45,840 nucleotides of DNA from Gemmatimonadota bacterium (GCA_022823365.1 JAJDXG010000027.1:1-45840), one strand, 5' to 3'. Counted from the stretch's first letter, positions 32,140-41,397 are shown. Notes: generated from the letters alone by a model not told the origin. Numbers and translations: made by a program.

Positions 32140-32850
32140 GTGGCCAACGACCAATTCGGACTCCTGACCCTGTTCGCCGATGGCGGATTCATGATGTATC
32201 CGCTGGTCCTGTGCTCGCTCATCGCGCTCGGCGTGATTATCGCCAAGGCCTGGACCCTGTGGGCGGCCCACAAGGACACCGCGAAGGTTCTGGCGGAAGT
32301 CGACGAGCTGGCCCGCGCCGGGAACATCGACGGCGCGATGGCGGCGGCAGGCTCGAAGCGTGGGCCGGCGTCGGCCATCCTCATGGCCGGGCTTCGGCGC
32401 ATCAAGGGGCGCGAGGTGGGCGAGGGCGAGATCGAGCAGGCCGTCAGCACCGTCGGCACTATCGAACTCGGCTTCCTGGAGCGCGGGCTGGTGGTGCTCG
32501 CGACCATCGCCAACGTGGCGCCCCTCATGGGCTTCCTGGGCACGGTGGCGGGCATGATCCTCGCCTTCGCGTCGATCGAGGCTGCGGGCAGCGTGGATCC
32601 GGCGCTCGTCGCCGGCGGCATCAAGGTGGCGCTGCTCACCACCGCATCCGGGCTCGCGATTGCGATTCCGGTCAACATCGGATACAACTTCTTCGTCACG
32701 CGCATCGACAAGCTGATCGTCGACATGGAGCAGGGCACGCAGGCGATCCTGAACGTCAGTTGGGATCTGGAGAACGCGGGCCAGTTGACGGTGGTCGCCA
32801 GGGATCCGATCACTGCGCTGGCCCCGCCCCCGCCGACACTGCCCGCCTGA
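32140..32850 (+). CDS. exbB: MotA/TolQ/ExbB proton channel family protein
   Basis: A 236-aa protein; GTG 32140 follows AAGGAAGG. Three membrane helices: residues 17-37 (GGFMMYPLVLCSLIALGVII), about 117-145 (VLATIANVAPLMGFLGTVAG) and 160-182 (VALLTTASGLAIAIPVNIGY). The latter two are the ExbB/TolQ core that forms the inner-membrane proton channel. The Pro-rich C-terminus is cytoplasmic. Followed by two ExbD genes and tonB, so it energizes outer-membrane transport rather than the Tol system or motility. Confidence 0.92.
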   Translation: MANDQFGLLTLFADGGFMMYPLVLCSLIALGVIIAKAWTLWAAHKDTAKVLAEVDELARAGNIDGAMAAAGSKRGPASAILMAGLRRIKGREVGEGEIEQAVSTVGTIELGFLERGLVVLATIANVAPLMGFLGTVAGMILAFASIEAAGSVDPALVAGGIKVALLTTASGLAIAIPVNIGYNFFVTRIDKLIVDMEQGTQAILNVSWDLENAGQLTVVARDPITALAPPPPTLPA

Positions 32851-32934
32851 TGCGGGCGTGACGGGAACGATACGGGGAACGGACTGGTAACTTAAGGATT
32901 ACGGAACAGCCGCAATCGGCGGGAGGACCTGAAG

Positions 32935-33360
32935 ATGGCCGTACTGCAGAACAAGAAATCCAAGGTCAGCGACGAGGTTCCCACCTCCTCGATGGCGGAC
33001 ATCGCCTTCCTGCTCCTCATCTTCTTTCTGGTGACCACGGTCTTCCCGAAGGACAGCGGGCTGGCCGTGGTGCTTCCCGAGTCCGCGGAAGAGGTCCAGG
33101 TGAGCCAGCGCAACATCCTGCACCTCTCGGTCCTCCCCAACGGCCTGGTGGACGTGAAGCGGGGCGAGAGCACGCAGATTCAGCAGGTGCGCGCCAACGA
33201 CGTTGAAGCCATCTGGCGCCAGGGGGTCACCGAAAACCCCAACCTGATCGCCGCGGTCAAGACCCACCCGAACGCGCCCTACAGGTTCATGGTGGATGTC
33301 CTCGACGCCCTGCAGACCGCCGGGGCGGAACGTATTTCCCTGCAGCTGCTGGAGGATTAG
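32935..33360 (+). CDS. exbD: ExbD/TolR biopolymer transport protein, first copy
   Basis: A 141-aa protein; ATG 32935 is preceded by GGAGG. A cytoplasmic N-terminus with VSDEVPTSSMADIAFLLLIF leads into one transmembrane helix holding the essential Asp of the proton path (ADIAFLLLIFFLV), then a periplasmic domain. Works with ExbB to power TonB. It is separated from the second ExbD gene by only 3 bases. Confidence 0.92.
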   Translation: MAVLQNKKSKVSDEVPTSSMADIAFLLLIFFLVTTVFPKDSGLAVVLPESAEEVQVSQRNILHLSVLPNGLVDVKRGESTQIQQVRANDVEAIWRQGVTENPNLIAAVKTHPNAPYRFMVDVLDALQTAGAERISLQLLED

Positions 33361-33363
33361 CCG

Positions 33364-33813
33364 ATGGGTATCAAGGCGGGCGGATTTTCGCGCAAATCGA
33401 AGGCTTCCGACGAGATCCCCTCTTCGTCGCTGGCCGACATCGCCTTCCTCCTTCTGATCTTCTTCATGGTCACGACCGTCTTCCGCACCAGCAAGGAGCG
33501 GCCCATCGAGTGGGCGGCGGCGGCGGCCAGCGAGAAGATCGACGAAAAGAGGGAGGACATCCTCCACGTATGGGTTGAGCGCAACGGCGAGGTCTGGGTG
33601 AACGACCGCAGCATCACCATGACGACCCTGTCCAACATCGTGGCGCCCCTGTACGCGGCCTCGGACCGGCGCCTGGTGATTTCCTTGCGTGCGGACACGG
33701 ACGTGCCTTATCAGTTCGTGAACCAGGTCCAGGAGGAACTGCAGGAAGCAAACGTGGTCCGCGTGGTATTCGCGACCGAGCTGGAACGCCGCATGACGAG
33801 GGAGAGACGATGA
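33364..33813 (+). CDS. exbD: ExbD/TolR biopolymer transport protein, second copy
   Basis: A 149-aa protein; ATG 33364. It has the same layout as the first copy: SDEIPSSSLADIAFLLLIFF with the conserved Asp, one helix, then a longer periplasmic domain (RSITMTTLSNIVAPLYAASD; LRADTDVPYQFVNQVQEEL). Two different ExbD proteins in a row are common in Bacteroidetes- and Gemmatimonadetes-type Ton systems and may form a hetero-dimer in the ExbB pore. Its stop overlaps tonB (ATGA). Confidence 0.9.
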   Translation: MGIKAGGFSRKSKASDEIPSSSLADIAFLLLIFFMVTTVFRTSKERPIEWAAAAASEKIDEKREDILHVWVERNGEVWVNDRSITMTTLSNIVAPLYAASDRRLVISLRADTDVPYQFVNQVQEELQEANVVRVVFATELERRMTRERR

Positions 33814-34493
33814 GCGACAACGAATCTGTGCAGGTGCAGGAGGGTCCGACCCTGACGGCGAACGACCGCTTCAAGAGGTCGTTCAACACCTGGTTCTGGG
33901 GATCGGTGCTGGCGGCGACCGTGGTTCACTTCGTGATGTTCATGTTCTGGCCGAACATGACCGCGGAGGACGTCTCGTTCGATTCCGAGGAGCTGGTGGC
34001 GATCGAGCTCCCGCCCGAGATCGAAATCCCGCCGCCTCCCCAGGCGATCAGCCGGCCCGCGACCCCCGTGATCGCGGCGGCCGACATCAGCGAGGACATC
34101 ACCATCGCGCCGACCACCTTCGAGGACAATCCGGTCGAGGAGCTGCCTCCGCCGCCGGACGAGGAGGCGGTCGACATCTCGGCGGCGCCCACCTTCACGC
34201 CCTACACCGTCCGCCCCGACCTCATCAACGAGTCCGAGGTGCAGCGAGCGCTGGAGCGGGAGTACCCCCCGATCCTGCGCGACGCGGGCATTGGCGGCAC
34301 CGTGAACGTGCAGTTCTTCATCGACGAGGAAGGCAGGGTGCAGAGGACGCTGGTGGCGCAGACCTCGGGACACGCCTCCCTCGACGAGGCCGCGCTGCGC
34401 GTCGCCAACGTGTTCCAGTTCACCCCGGCGCTCAATCTCGACAAGATCGTGCCCGTGTGGATCGCGATTCCCATTACCTTCCAGACGCGTTAG
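33810..34493 (+). CDS. tonB: TonB-family energy transducer
   Basis: A 227-aa protein; ATG 33810 overlaps the exbD stop. One transmembrane helix at about 30-50 (WGSVLAATVVHFVMFMFW), a Pro- and Glu-rich periplasmic linker (LPPEIEIPPPPQAISRPATP), and a C-terminal TonB domain (LEREYPPILRDAGIGGTVNV; TSGHASLDEAALRVANVFQF; VPVWIAIPITFQ). Transmits proton-motive force to outer-membrane receptors. No receptor is encoded here. Last gene before a strong terminator. Confidence 0.92.
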   Translation: MSDNESVQVQEGPTLTANDRFKRSFNTWFWGSVLAATVVHFVMFMFWPNMTAEDVSFDSEELVAIELPPEIEIPPPPQAISRPATPVIAAADISEDITIAPTTFEDNPVEELPPPPDEEAVDISAAPTFTPYTVRPDLINESEVQRALEREYPPILRDAGIGGTVNVQFFIDEEGRVQRTLVAQTSGHASLDEAALRVANVFQFTPALNLDKIVPVWIAIPITFQTR

Positions 34494-34519
34494 TCGCTTC
34501 GGACGGTCCGAGCCGGACA

Positions 34520-34556
34520 GGAACCCCGCCGGAGCTTCCGGCGGGGTTCCTTTGGT
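34520..34556 (+). terminator. Intrinsic terminator after tonB
   Basis: A 14-bp perfect GC-rich stem (GGAACCCCGCCGGA / TCCGGCGGGGTTCC, 3-nt loop at 34534-34536) followed by TTTGGTTTG. It closes the exbB-tonB operon. The following yggS gene therefore needs its own promoter. Confidence 0.8.
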
Positions 34557-34593
34557 TTGTGGGCGACTGGTTCAAGGACGACGGAATGGAGCG

Positions 34594-35322
34594 ATGTATC
34601 CGGAAAGGCTGAGGGAAGCGCTGCCACGCGTCCGCGACGAGGTCGCGGAGGCCGCGCGCCGGAGCGGGCGCACGGGCGCGGACGTGACGCTGGTGGCGGT
34701 GACCAAGAGCCACCCGCTCGCGGCGGTGGAGGCGGCGCTCGGGGCCGGCATCCGGGACATCGGCGAGAACCGGGTGGAGGAGCTCGAGGTCAAGGTGCGG
34801 GCGCTGGAGGGCCGGCCTGCCCCGCGCTGGCACATGATCGGGCACCTGCAGCGCCGCAAGGCCCCGCGGGTGATCGGGATCTGCGGCCTGCTGCACTCGG
34901 TGGACACGGTTCGGCTCGCCGAGCGGCTCGACCGCTTCGTGCCCGCCGGAACCACTCCGCTGCCGGTCCTCGTTCAGGTGAACACCTCGGGGGAAGGTAC
35001 CAAGAGCGGCATCTCTCCGGCGGAAGCGCCGGAGGCCGTCCACCGCATCACCGAGCTTCCGGGGCTGGCGGTGCGCGGGCTCATGACCATGGCCCCGTTC
35101 ACCGATCGCGAGAGCGTCGTGCGCGGCGCGTTCCGCGTCCTGCGCCGGCTGCACGAGGAACTCGGCTCGCTCGAGGGATACCGCGGGGAGCATCTGTCGA
35201 TGGGGATGACCAACGACTTCGGCATTGCGATAGAGGAGGGCAGCACGATGGTCCGCATCGGCACGGCGCTGCTGGGGCCCCGGCCGAGACCGCCCGCGCG
35301 GCGGGCGGGGACGGTTGCATGA
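34594..35322 (+). CDS. yggS: YggS-family pyridoxal-phosphate homeostasis protein
   Basis: A 242-aa protein; ATG 34594 with a close GGAG. TLVAVTKSHP holds the Lys that forms the PLP Schiff base, followed by IRDIGENRVEELEVK, RWHMIGHLQRRK, HSVDTVRLAERLD, VLVQVNTSGEGTKSGI, LRGLMTMAP-like VRGLMTMAPF, and LSMGMTNDFGIAIEEGST. Single-domain, cytosolic, non-catalytic; it buffers PLP. The stop overlaps the punA start (ATGA), so the two are co-translated. Confidence 0.92.
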   Translation: MYPERLREALPRVRDEVAEAARRSGRTGADVTLVAVTKSHPLAAVEAALGAGIRDIGENRVEELEVKVRALEGRPAPRWHMIGHLQRRKAPRVIGICGLLHSVDTVRLAERLDRFVPAGTTPLPVLVQVNTSGEGTKSGISPAEAPEAVHRITELPGLAVRGLMTMAPFTDRESVVRGAFRVLRRLHEELGSLEGYRGEHLSMGMTNDFGIAIEEGSTMVRIGTALLGPRPRPPARRAGTVA

Positions 35323-36152
35323 CGGCGGCGAACGACCTCGTCACCCGCATCGACGAAGCGGTCGCAGTGGTGCGCGCCCGCTGCACGGTCCACGCGAGCG
35401 CGGGCATCGTACTGGGCACCGGGCTGGGCGGCCTGGCTCGCGAGATCGCCGTTGAGTGCGCCATCGATTACACGGAGCTGCCCCACTTCCCGGTCTCGAC
35501 GGTGGAGAGCCACGAGGGCCGCCTGCTGCTGGGCGCGCTCGACGGCGTACCCGTGGTGGCCATGCAGGGCCGCTTCCACCGCTACGAGGGCTATACCCTC
35601 CAGCAGGTGACCTTCCCCATCCGGGTGATGGCCGCCCTGGGCGCGGACACCCTGGTGGTCTCGGCGGCCTGCGGCGGGATGGACCCGCTCTGGCCGGCGG
35701 GGCAGCTGGTGGTGCTCGACGACCACATCAACCTCCTGGGCGACAATCCGCTGGTGGGTCCCAACGCGGATGCGCTGGGCCCGCGCTTTCCGGACATGTC
35801 CGAGCCCTACGACCGGGGGCTCCAGCAGGTCGCGCTGGACGCCGCCCTCGCCCAGGGAATACCGCTCGCGCGCGCCGTCTACGCGGCCGTGACCGGGCCC
35901 TGCCTGGAGACCCGGGCCGAATACCGCATGCTGCGCGCCATGGGCGCGGACGTGGTGGGGATGTCCACCGTGCCCGAGGTCATCGTCGCGCGCCACATGG
36001 GCATGCGGGTATGCGGCCTGTGCATCGTTACGGACGTCTGCCTCCCGGACGCGCTGGAGGAGGTCGACGTGCCGACCATCATCCGGGTCGCCACAGAAGC
36101 GGAGCCCGGTCTCACCGCGGTGGCCCGCGCGGTCGTCGCCTCGCTCGCGTAG
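35319..36152 (+). CDS. punA: Purine nucleoside phosphorylase (class I, PNP/MTAP type)
   Basis: A 277-aa protein overlapping yggS. Blocks: SAGIVLGTGLGGLA (phosphate loop), VESHEGRLLLG, VVAMQGRFHRYEGY, LVVSAACGGMDP, VTGPCLETRAEYRML with the base-binding Glu, and GMSTVPEVIVARHMGMRVCG. The residue that is Asn in trimeric PNPs specific for 6-oxopurines (LITN) is Asp here (IVTDVC), as in MTA phosphorylases, so adenosine or methylthioadenosine may be accepted. It cleaves purine nucleosides with phosphate to base and ribose-1-phosphate. Cytosolic; 10 bp ahead of ileS. Confidence 0.87.
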   Translation: MTAANDLVTRIDEAVAVVRARCTVHASAGIVLGTGLGGLAREIAVECAIDYTELPHFPVSTVESHEGRLLLGALDGVPVVAMQGRFHRYEGYTLQQVTFPIRVMAALGADTLVVSAACGGMDPLWPAGQLVVLDDHINLLGDNPLVGPNADALGPRFPDMSEPYDRGLQQVALDAALAQGIPLARAVYAAVTGPCLETRAEYRMLRAMGADVVGMSTVPEVIVARHMGMRVCGLCIVTDVCLPDALEEVDVPTIIRVATEAEPGLTAVARAVVASLA

Positions 36153-36162
36153 AACATCCCCC

Positions 36163-39100
36163 ATGCGCTACCCGGACCTGCCCGCCACCCTGCTCGAACT
36201 GGAGCAGCAGACCCTCGAGCGCTGGCGCGAGGAAGACCTCTTCCGCCGCAGCATGGAGGCATCCGAGGGCCGCGAGCCCTTCGTCTTCTACGAGGGGCCG
36301 CCCACCTCGAACGCGCGCCCCGGCCTGCACCACGTCCTCGGGCGCACGCTGAAGGATCTCGCCTGCCGCTACCAGGCGCTCAAAGGACGCCGGGTCACGC
36401 GCATCGCCGGGTGGGACACGCACGGGCTCCCGGTCGAGATCGAGGCCGAGAAGACGCTCGGCATCTCGGGGAAGCCCGAGATCGAAGCGGTGGGCATCGA
36501 ACGCTTCAACCGCACCTGCCGCGATTCCGTCTTCACCTACAAGGCGGATTGGGAGGCGCTGTCCGAGCGCATCGCCTACTGGCTCGACTATGAGCGGCCC
36601 TACGTCACCTGCGACACCAGCTACATCGAGTCGGTCTGGTGGATCCTGAGCGAGCTGGCGAAGAAGGGGCTTCTCTACCGCGGCCACAAGAGCGTGCCCT
36701 ACTGCCCCCGCTGCGGCACCGCGCTCAGCTCGCACGAGGTGGCGCTGGGCTATCGCGAGGTGGAGGATCCGTCGCTCTTCTTCCTCGCTCCTCTCCTCAC
36801 CGAGGACGGGGAGCCGGACCCTGAAGGACGCGCCTTCCTTGCCTGGACCACCACCCCCTGGACGGTGCCCTCCAACACGGCGCTGGCGCTCAACCCCGCC
36901 CTCACCTACGCCGAGGCGGAGGCGGAAGGCCGGCGCGTTATCGTGGCGAAGGATCTGGTCGAGCGCGTGCTCGGCGAGGACGCCCGCATCGTGCGCGAAC
37001 ACGATGCCCGCTCGCTCGAAGGGGTCCGTTACGCGCGGCCGCTGGAGGTGGTCCCGGTCCCCGACGGTTCCGATGCCGCATGGCGCATCGTCCTCGAGGA
37101 CTTCGTCACGGCGGAGGACGGCACCGGCATCGTGCACATCGCGCCCGCCTTCGGCGCGGACGACTACGCGGCCGGCCAGCGCCACGGCCTCCCGCTCATG
37201 CGCTCCATCGACGACGCGGGGCGCTTCCACGAGGGGCTTCCGCTGGTGGGGGGGATGTTCGTCAAGGACGCCGATCCCGTGCTGGTGGAGGAACTCGACC
37301 GCCGCGGCAACCTCCTGCGGGCCGGCCGGGTGGCGCACTCGTACCCGCACTGCTGGCGCTGTCAGTCGCCGCTGCTCTACATCGCGCGCGAATCCTGGTT
37401 CGCCGCCACCTCGACCCTCAAGGACGAGATGCTCGCCATCAACCGGGACACGGCCTGGTACCCGCCGGAGATCGGCGAGGGGCGCATGGGCGAGTGGCTG
37501 GCCGGCAACGTGGACTGGGCGCTGTCGCGCGACCGCTACTGGGGCACCCCGCTCCCGGTCTGGGTTTGCGACCGCGACGACGACATCACCGAATGGATCG
37601 GCAGCCTGGCCGAGCTGGAGGAGCGCGCCGGCCCGCTGGGCGAGGACTTCGACCCGCACCGGCCCTTCATCGACGAGGTGACCTGGCCCTGCGGGGAATG
37701 CGGCGGGACCATGCGCCGGGCCTCTCCGGTGGTCGACGTCTGGTTCGACTCCGGGGCGATGCCCTACGCGCAGTGGCACTATCCCTTCGAGAACGGCGAG
37801 CACTTCGAGCGCCACTTTCCGGCCGACTTCATCAGCGAGGGGCTCGACCAGACCCGCGGCTGGTTCTATTCGCTGATGGCCATCTCGGCGATGCTCGGAC
37901 GGGGGATGGCGTTCCGCAACGTCCTCGTCAACGACCTGGTGCTCGACGCCGAGGGCCGGAAGATGTCGAAGACGAAGGGCAATGCGGTCGACCCCTGGGA
38001 GGCGGTGGGCGCGTACGGGGCCGATCCGCTGCGCTGGTATTTCATCACCGTGAGCAATCCGTGGGTGCCCAAGCGCTACGACGAGCGCGGGATCGCCGAG
38101 GTGGCGCGCAAGTTCTTCGACACCCTCTTCAACACGTACCGCTTCTTCGCACTGTATGCGAACGTGGAGGGTTGGCGGCCGGCGGAGGGAGGAGAGCAGG
38201 GCGAGGGCGCGCCGGCGCGGACGGCCATCGCGCGCGAGGCGTCCCTCCTCGACCGCTGGATGCTCTCGCGGCTGCATCGCCTGGTGGCGCGCGTCCGGGC
38301 CGACCTGGACGACTACCAGTTCACGCCCGCATACCGGAAGGTTGCGCAGTTCGTCGACGAGGACCTCTCCAACTGGTACGTGCGGCGCAGCCGGCCGCGC
38401 TACTGGGGCAAGACCGGAGCCGCGGACGCCGACGCCGCATTCCGCACCCTGCACCTCGCGTTGCGCATGGTGAGCCAGTTGATCGCGCCGGCGGCGCCTT
38501 TCACTGCGGACTGGCTGCACCGGGCCCTGACCGGAGGGGAGAGCGTTCACCTGTCCATTCTGCCGGAGGCGGACGAGGGGTGTCTGGACGATGGGCTGGA
38601 GCGGGAGATGGACGCGGTGCGCCAGCTCGTCAAGCTGGGGCGGGCGGCGCGCGAGCAGGCGGGGGTGCGCGTGCGCCAGCCGCTGCGGACGCTGCATGCG
38701 GCCATTCCCGGCGTCGTCCTCCGGGCACCGGTGCTGGCGGTGTTGCGCGAGGAGTTGAACGTCAAGCAGATCGTGTTCGTGCGCGATGCCGGTGACCTGG
38801 TGCGTCTCGAGGCACGCCCCAATTTCCGTACGCTCGGACCTCGCTTCCAGAGGCACAGCAACGCGGCCTCCGCGGCCATCCGTGCCCTGGGGCAGCCGGC
38901 GCTGCGCGCCTGGCGCGGGGGGGAAGCGGTGTCCATCACGGTCGACGGGGGGGAACACCCACTCGGCCCCGACGACCTCGAGGTGGCGGAAGTCGCGCGC
39001 GGCAATCTGGTGGTGCGCTCGGCCAACGGCTTCACCGCCGCCATCGACCCCGGCCTGGACGACGAGCTGCGCGCGGAAGGGCTCGCGCGCGAACTGGTGA

Positions 39101-39351
39101 ACCGGGTGCAGCGGCTGCGCAGGGACTCGGGCCTCGAGGTCACCGACCGCATCCGGCTCGCCATCTCCGGCCCGGGGGGCGTGCGCGCCGCCGTGGCCCG
39201 CCACCGCAGCTTCATCGCGGGCGAGACGCTGGCAGTCGATCTGGTGGTCGCGGAGGAGGGCGATGGGGCGCCGGAGGCGTACACCAGCCATCGGGAAGTG
39301 ACGTTCGACGGCACCCGCGCCGCGATCGCGCTGGCACACGCGGGCGAGTAG
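36163..39351 (+). CDS. ileS: Isoleucyl-tRNA synthetase, eukaryote-like type
   Basis: A 1062-aa protein. The class-I HIGH motif appears as GLHHVLG (residues 54-60) after EGPPTSNARP, and KMSKS as KMSKTKGN (600-607). Both variants, the length over 1000 and the long C-terminal domain (about 890-1062) are those of the eukaryote-like IleRS clade seen in Bacteroidetes and others, which tends to resist mupirocin. The editing domain (TTTPWTVPSNTALAL; HIAPAFGADDY) and anticodon-binding domain (NTYRFFALYANVEGW; LDRWMLSRLHRLV) are intact. Charges tRNA-Ile. Only a weak ribosome site is seen. Confidence 0.95.
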   Translation: MRYPDLPATLLELEQQTLERWREEDLFRRSMEASEGREPFVFYEGPPTSNARPGLHHVLGRTLKDLACRYQALKGRRVTRIAGWDTHGLPVEIEAEKTLGISGKPEIEAVGIERFNRTCRDSVFTYKADWEALSERIAYWLDYERPYVTCDTSYIESVWWILSELAKKGLLYRGHKSVPYCPRCGTALSSHEVALGYREVEDPSLFFLAPLLTEDGEPDPEGRAFLAWTTTPWTVPSNTALALNPALTYAEAEAEGRRVIVAKDLVERVLGEDARIVREHDARSLEGVRYARPLEVVPVPDGSDAAWRIVLEDFVTAEDGTGIVHIAPAFGADDYAAGQRHGLPLMRSIDDAGRFHEGLPLVGGMFVKDADPVLVEELDRRGNLLRAGRVAHSYPHCWRCQSPLLYIARESWFAATSTLKDEMLAINRDTAWYPPEIGEGRMGEWLAGNVDWALSRDRYWGTPLPVWVCDRDDDITEWIGSLAELEERAGPLGEDFDPHRPFIDEVTWPCGECGGTMRRASPVVDVWFDSGAMPYAQWHYPFENGEHFERHFPADFISEGLDQTRGWFYSLMAISAMLGRGMAFRNVLVNDLVLDAEGRKMSKTKGNAVDPWEAVGAYGADPLRWYFITVSNPWVPKRYDERGIAEVARKFFDTLFNTYRFFALYANVEGWRPAEGGEQGEGAPARTAIAREASLLDRWMLSRLHRLVARVRADLDDYQFTPAYRKVAQFVDEDLSNWYVRRSRPRYWGKTGAADADAAFRTLHLALRMVSQLIAPAAPFTADWLHRALTGGESVHLSILPEADEGCLDDGLEREMDAVRQLVKLGRAAREQAGVRVRQPLRTLHAAIPGVVLRAPVLAVLREELNVKQIVFVRDAGDLVRLEARPNFRTLGPRFQRHSNAASAAIRALGQPALRAWRGGEAVSITVDGGEHPLGPDDLEVAEVARGNLVVRSANGFTAAIDPGLDDELRAEGLARELVNRVQRLRRDSGLEVTDRIRLAISGPGGVRAAVARHRSFIAGETLAVDLVVAEEGDGAPEAYTSHREVTFDGTRAAIALAHAGE

Positions 39352-39424
39352 CCGGCCGTCGGATGGCGCCGCGACCCTCCGGGCCGTTCCTCCGGTGCGC
39401 GATGCCGGCCGGCCGGAGGGCGTC

Positions 39425-40390
39425 GTGACCGAGGCTGGCTCGCGGCGCGAGACGCTCACCGTGGGAGAGGGTTGCCCCGAGCGTCTGGACGCGTGGCTCG
39501 CCCGCCGCCTCGACCTGTCGCGCACGCAGGCGGCCCGACTGGTGGAGCAGGGCCTCGTGCTCCTACAGGGGCGGCCGGTCAGGAAGTCCGCGCCGGTGGC
39601 GGCCGGGCAGCGCGTCGAGGTGGAAATCCCGCCCCCCGACCCGGTCGACCTCGTTCCCGAGGACATTCCCCTCGCGGTGGTCCATGAGGACGACGCGCTG
39701 CTGGTGGTGGACAAGCCCGCCGGGCTGGTGGTGCACCCCGCGCCGGGCCACCCCCGCGGAACCCTGGTGAACGCGCTCCTCCACCACGTCGCCGACCTGG
39801 CCGGGGTGGGGGGGCGGCTGCGCCCGGGGATCGTGCACCGGCTCGACCGCGACACCTCCGGGCTGCTGGTGGTGGCCAAGAACGACGCGGCGCACCAGTC
39901 CCTCTCCGCCGAGCTGGCCGCGCGCAAGGTAGGCCGCACCTACCTCGCCGCCGCCTGGGGGCACCTGCGCGACACCCCCATGACCGTCGATGCCCCCATC
40001 GGCCGCGATCCCCGGGCCCGGCAGCGCATGGCGGTGGTGGAGGGGGGACGCCGGGCGGTCACCCACCTGGCGGTACGGGAGCGCTGGGAGGCGGCGGAGC
40101 TGCTCGAGGTGCGCCTCGAGACCGGACGCACCCACCAGATCCGGGTGCACCTGGCGCACATCGGGCACCCGGTGGTGGGCGATCCCGTGTATGGGGCGGG
40201 GCGGGAGCGGGGGGTGGCGGGGCCCGCCCGGCGCTGGGCGGGGGAGGTGGCGCGCCGGACCCGGCGCCAGTTCCTGCACGCCCGCGCCCTCTCCTTCACC
40301 CATCCCCTGCTGGGAACGCGCATGCGTTTTCGTTCCTCCCTCCCTCCCGACCTGGCGGAGGTCGCGGAGTGGGCGCGAATGCACCGGTGA
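39425..40390 (+). CDS. rluD: RluD-like pseudouridine synthase
   Basis: A 321-aa protein; GTG 39425 has GGAGG 6 nt upstream, while GTG 39395 lacks one. An N-terminal S4 RNA-binding domain (RLDAWLARRLDLSRTQAARL) is followed by the RsuA/RluA catalytic domain: VVDKPAGLVVHPAPGHPRGT, GIVHRLDRDTSGLLVVAKN with the catalytic Asp, LETGRTHQIRVHLAHIGHP, and RQFLHARALSFTHP. It converts uridines in 23S rRNA to pseudouridine. In many genomes lspA stands between ileS and rluD; here the gap is only 73 bp and lspA is absent. Confidence 0.92.
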   Translation: MTEAGSRRETLTVGEGCPERLDAWLARRLDLSRTQAARLVEQGLVLLQGRPVRKSAPVAAGQRVEVEIPPPDPVDLVPEDIPLAVVHEDDALLVVDKPAGLVVHPAPGHPRGTLVNALLHHVADLAGVGGRLRPGIVHRLDRDTSGLLVVAKNDAAHQSLSAELAARKVGRTYLAAAWGHLRDTPMTVDAPIGRDPRARQRMAVVEGGRRAVTHLAVRERWEAAELLEVRLETGRTHQIRVHLAHIGHPVVGDPVYGAGRERGVAGPARRWAGEVARRTRRQFLHARALSFTHPLLGTRMRFRSSLPPDLAEVAEWARMHR

Positions 40391-41397
40391 TCCGGATGAC
40401 CCTTCCAGGCGCCCTTCTGCTGTGCATCTCCGCACTAACGCCACTTCCACAGACCGATGCGCCCCCCGATCAGGATAGGTCAGGCTATAACGCCCTCACG
40501 CAATCCGGGATCACCATGCACTACGCCCCGGGCGATTCCCTGCGTGCCGAGCGGCTGCTGAACCTGCTGGTGAACGCGCCGGGCCTGCCGGGCCTGCCTC
40601 CGGGCCTCCCCGCCACGGCGACCATCTACCTCGCGGCCTCAGAGGCCGACTTCCTGGAATTCGCCGGCGGCCGGGTCCCGGAATGGAGCGCGGGTCTGGC
40701 CATTCCCTCCACCGGCACCATCGTCCTGCCCATGTACGCCGACGACCGCACCCGCGGCTGGAGCGAGCAGCGCGTGGCCCGGCACGAATGGGCGCACCTC
40801 GGGCTGCACGAATACCTGCGGGGCCTGCGCGTTCCGAGATGGTTCTCCGAGGGGTACGCGGAATGGGCTTCCGGGGGATGGAACGCGGCCGAGGGGTGGC
40901 GTCTGCGCATCGCCATGGCCGGAGGCCGCACCCCCCCGCTCGACTCGCTCGCCCTGGGTTGGCCCAGCGACCGGGCATCAGCCGAGATCGCCTACATGCT
41001 CTCCGCGACCGCCGTCGAGTACCTGGTGGCGTCCAGCGGCGAGCGGGGCCTCGCGCTCTTCCTGTCCCGCTGGCGCGAGGGCAACTCTTTCGAGGCGGCG
41101 TTGCGTCGTACATTCGGCGTCACCAGCGGGCAGCTCGAGGGAGACTGGGGCCGATACGTGCGCCGGCGCTATGGCTGGCTCCTGGTGCTTTCCCAGTCGC
41201 TCGTCTTCTGGGCCTTCCTGGGGACCCTGCTCGCAGTCATGGTGGTCGTGCGCCGCCGCCGCGGACGCTGGCGCATGGCGCGCCTGCGCGCCACCGAACT
41301 CCCGAACGATCCCGCCTTCTGGCTTGACCCGCCCCGCGACCGAAAGGATCTTGGAACCCATGGCAAGGAAGCGAACCAACCGCCGGGGAGCCCGTAA
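40387..41397 (+). CDS. Membrane-anchored gluzincin metallopeptidase (peptidase MA-like)
   Basis: A 336-aa protein; GTG 40387 overlaps the rluD stop (GTGA); ATG 40396 is an alternative. A signal-like N-terminus (MTLPGALLLCISALTPL) precedes a domain with HEWAHLGLHEYLRG, an HExxH zinc motif, and downstream WFSEGYAEWASGGW with the third zinc ligand Glu, typical of the peptidase MA-like gluzincins. A transmembrane helix near 265-287 (LSQSLVFWAFLGTLLAVMVV) and a basic tail follow. The catalytic domain should face the periplasm. The substrate is unknown. Confidence 0.82.
   Translation: MIRMTLPGALLLCISALTPLPQTDAPPDQDRSGYNALTQSGITMHYAPGDSLRAERLLNLLVNAPGLPGLPPGLPATATIYLAASEADFLEFAGGRVPEWSAGLAIPSTGTIVLPMYADDRTRGWSEQRVARHEWAHLGLHEYLRGLRVPRWFSEGYAEWASGGWNAAEGWRLRIAMAGGRTPPLDSLALGWPSDRASAEIAYMLSATAVEYLVASSGERGLALFLSRWREGNSFEAALRRTFGVTSGQLEGDWGRYVRRRYGWLLVLSQSLVFWAFLGTLLAVMVVVRRRRGRWRMARLRATELPNDPAFWLDPPRDRKDLGTHGKEANQPPGSP

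Noticed and set aside
36112-39939. 1275-aa minus-strand frame opposite ileS and rluD
   Set aside because: GC-rich antisense frame; the plus strand encodes unmistakable IleRS and pseudouridine synthase motifs.
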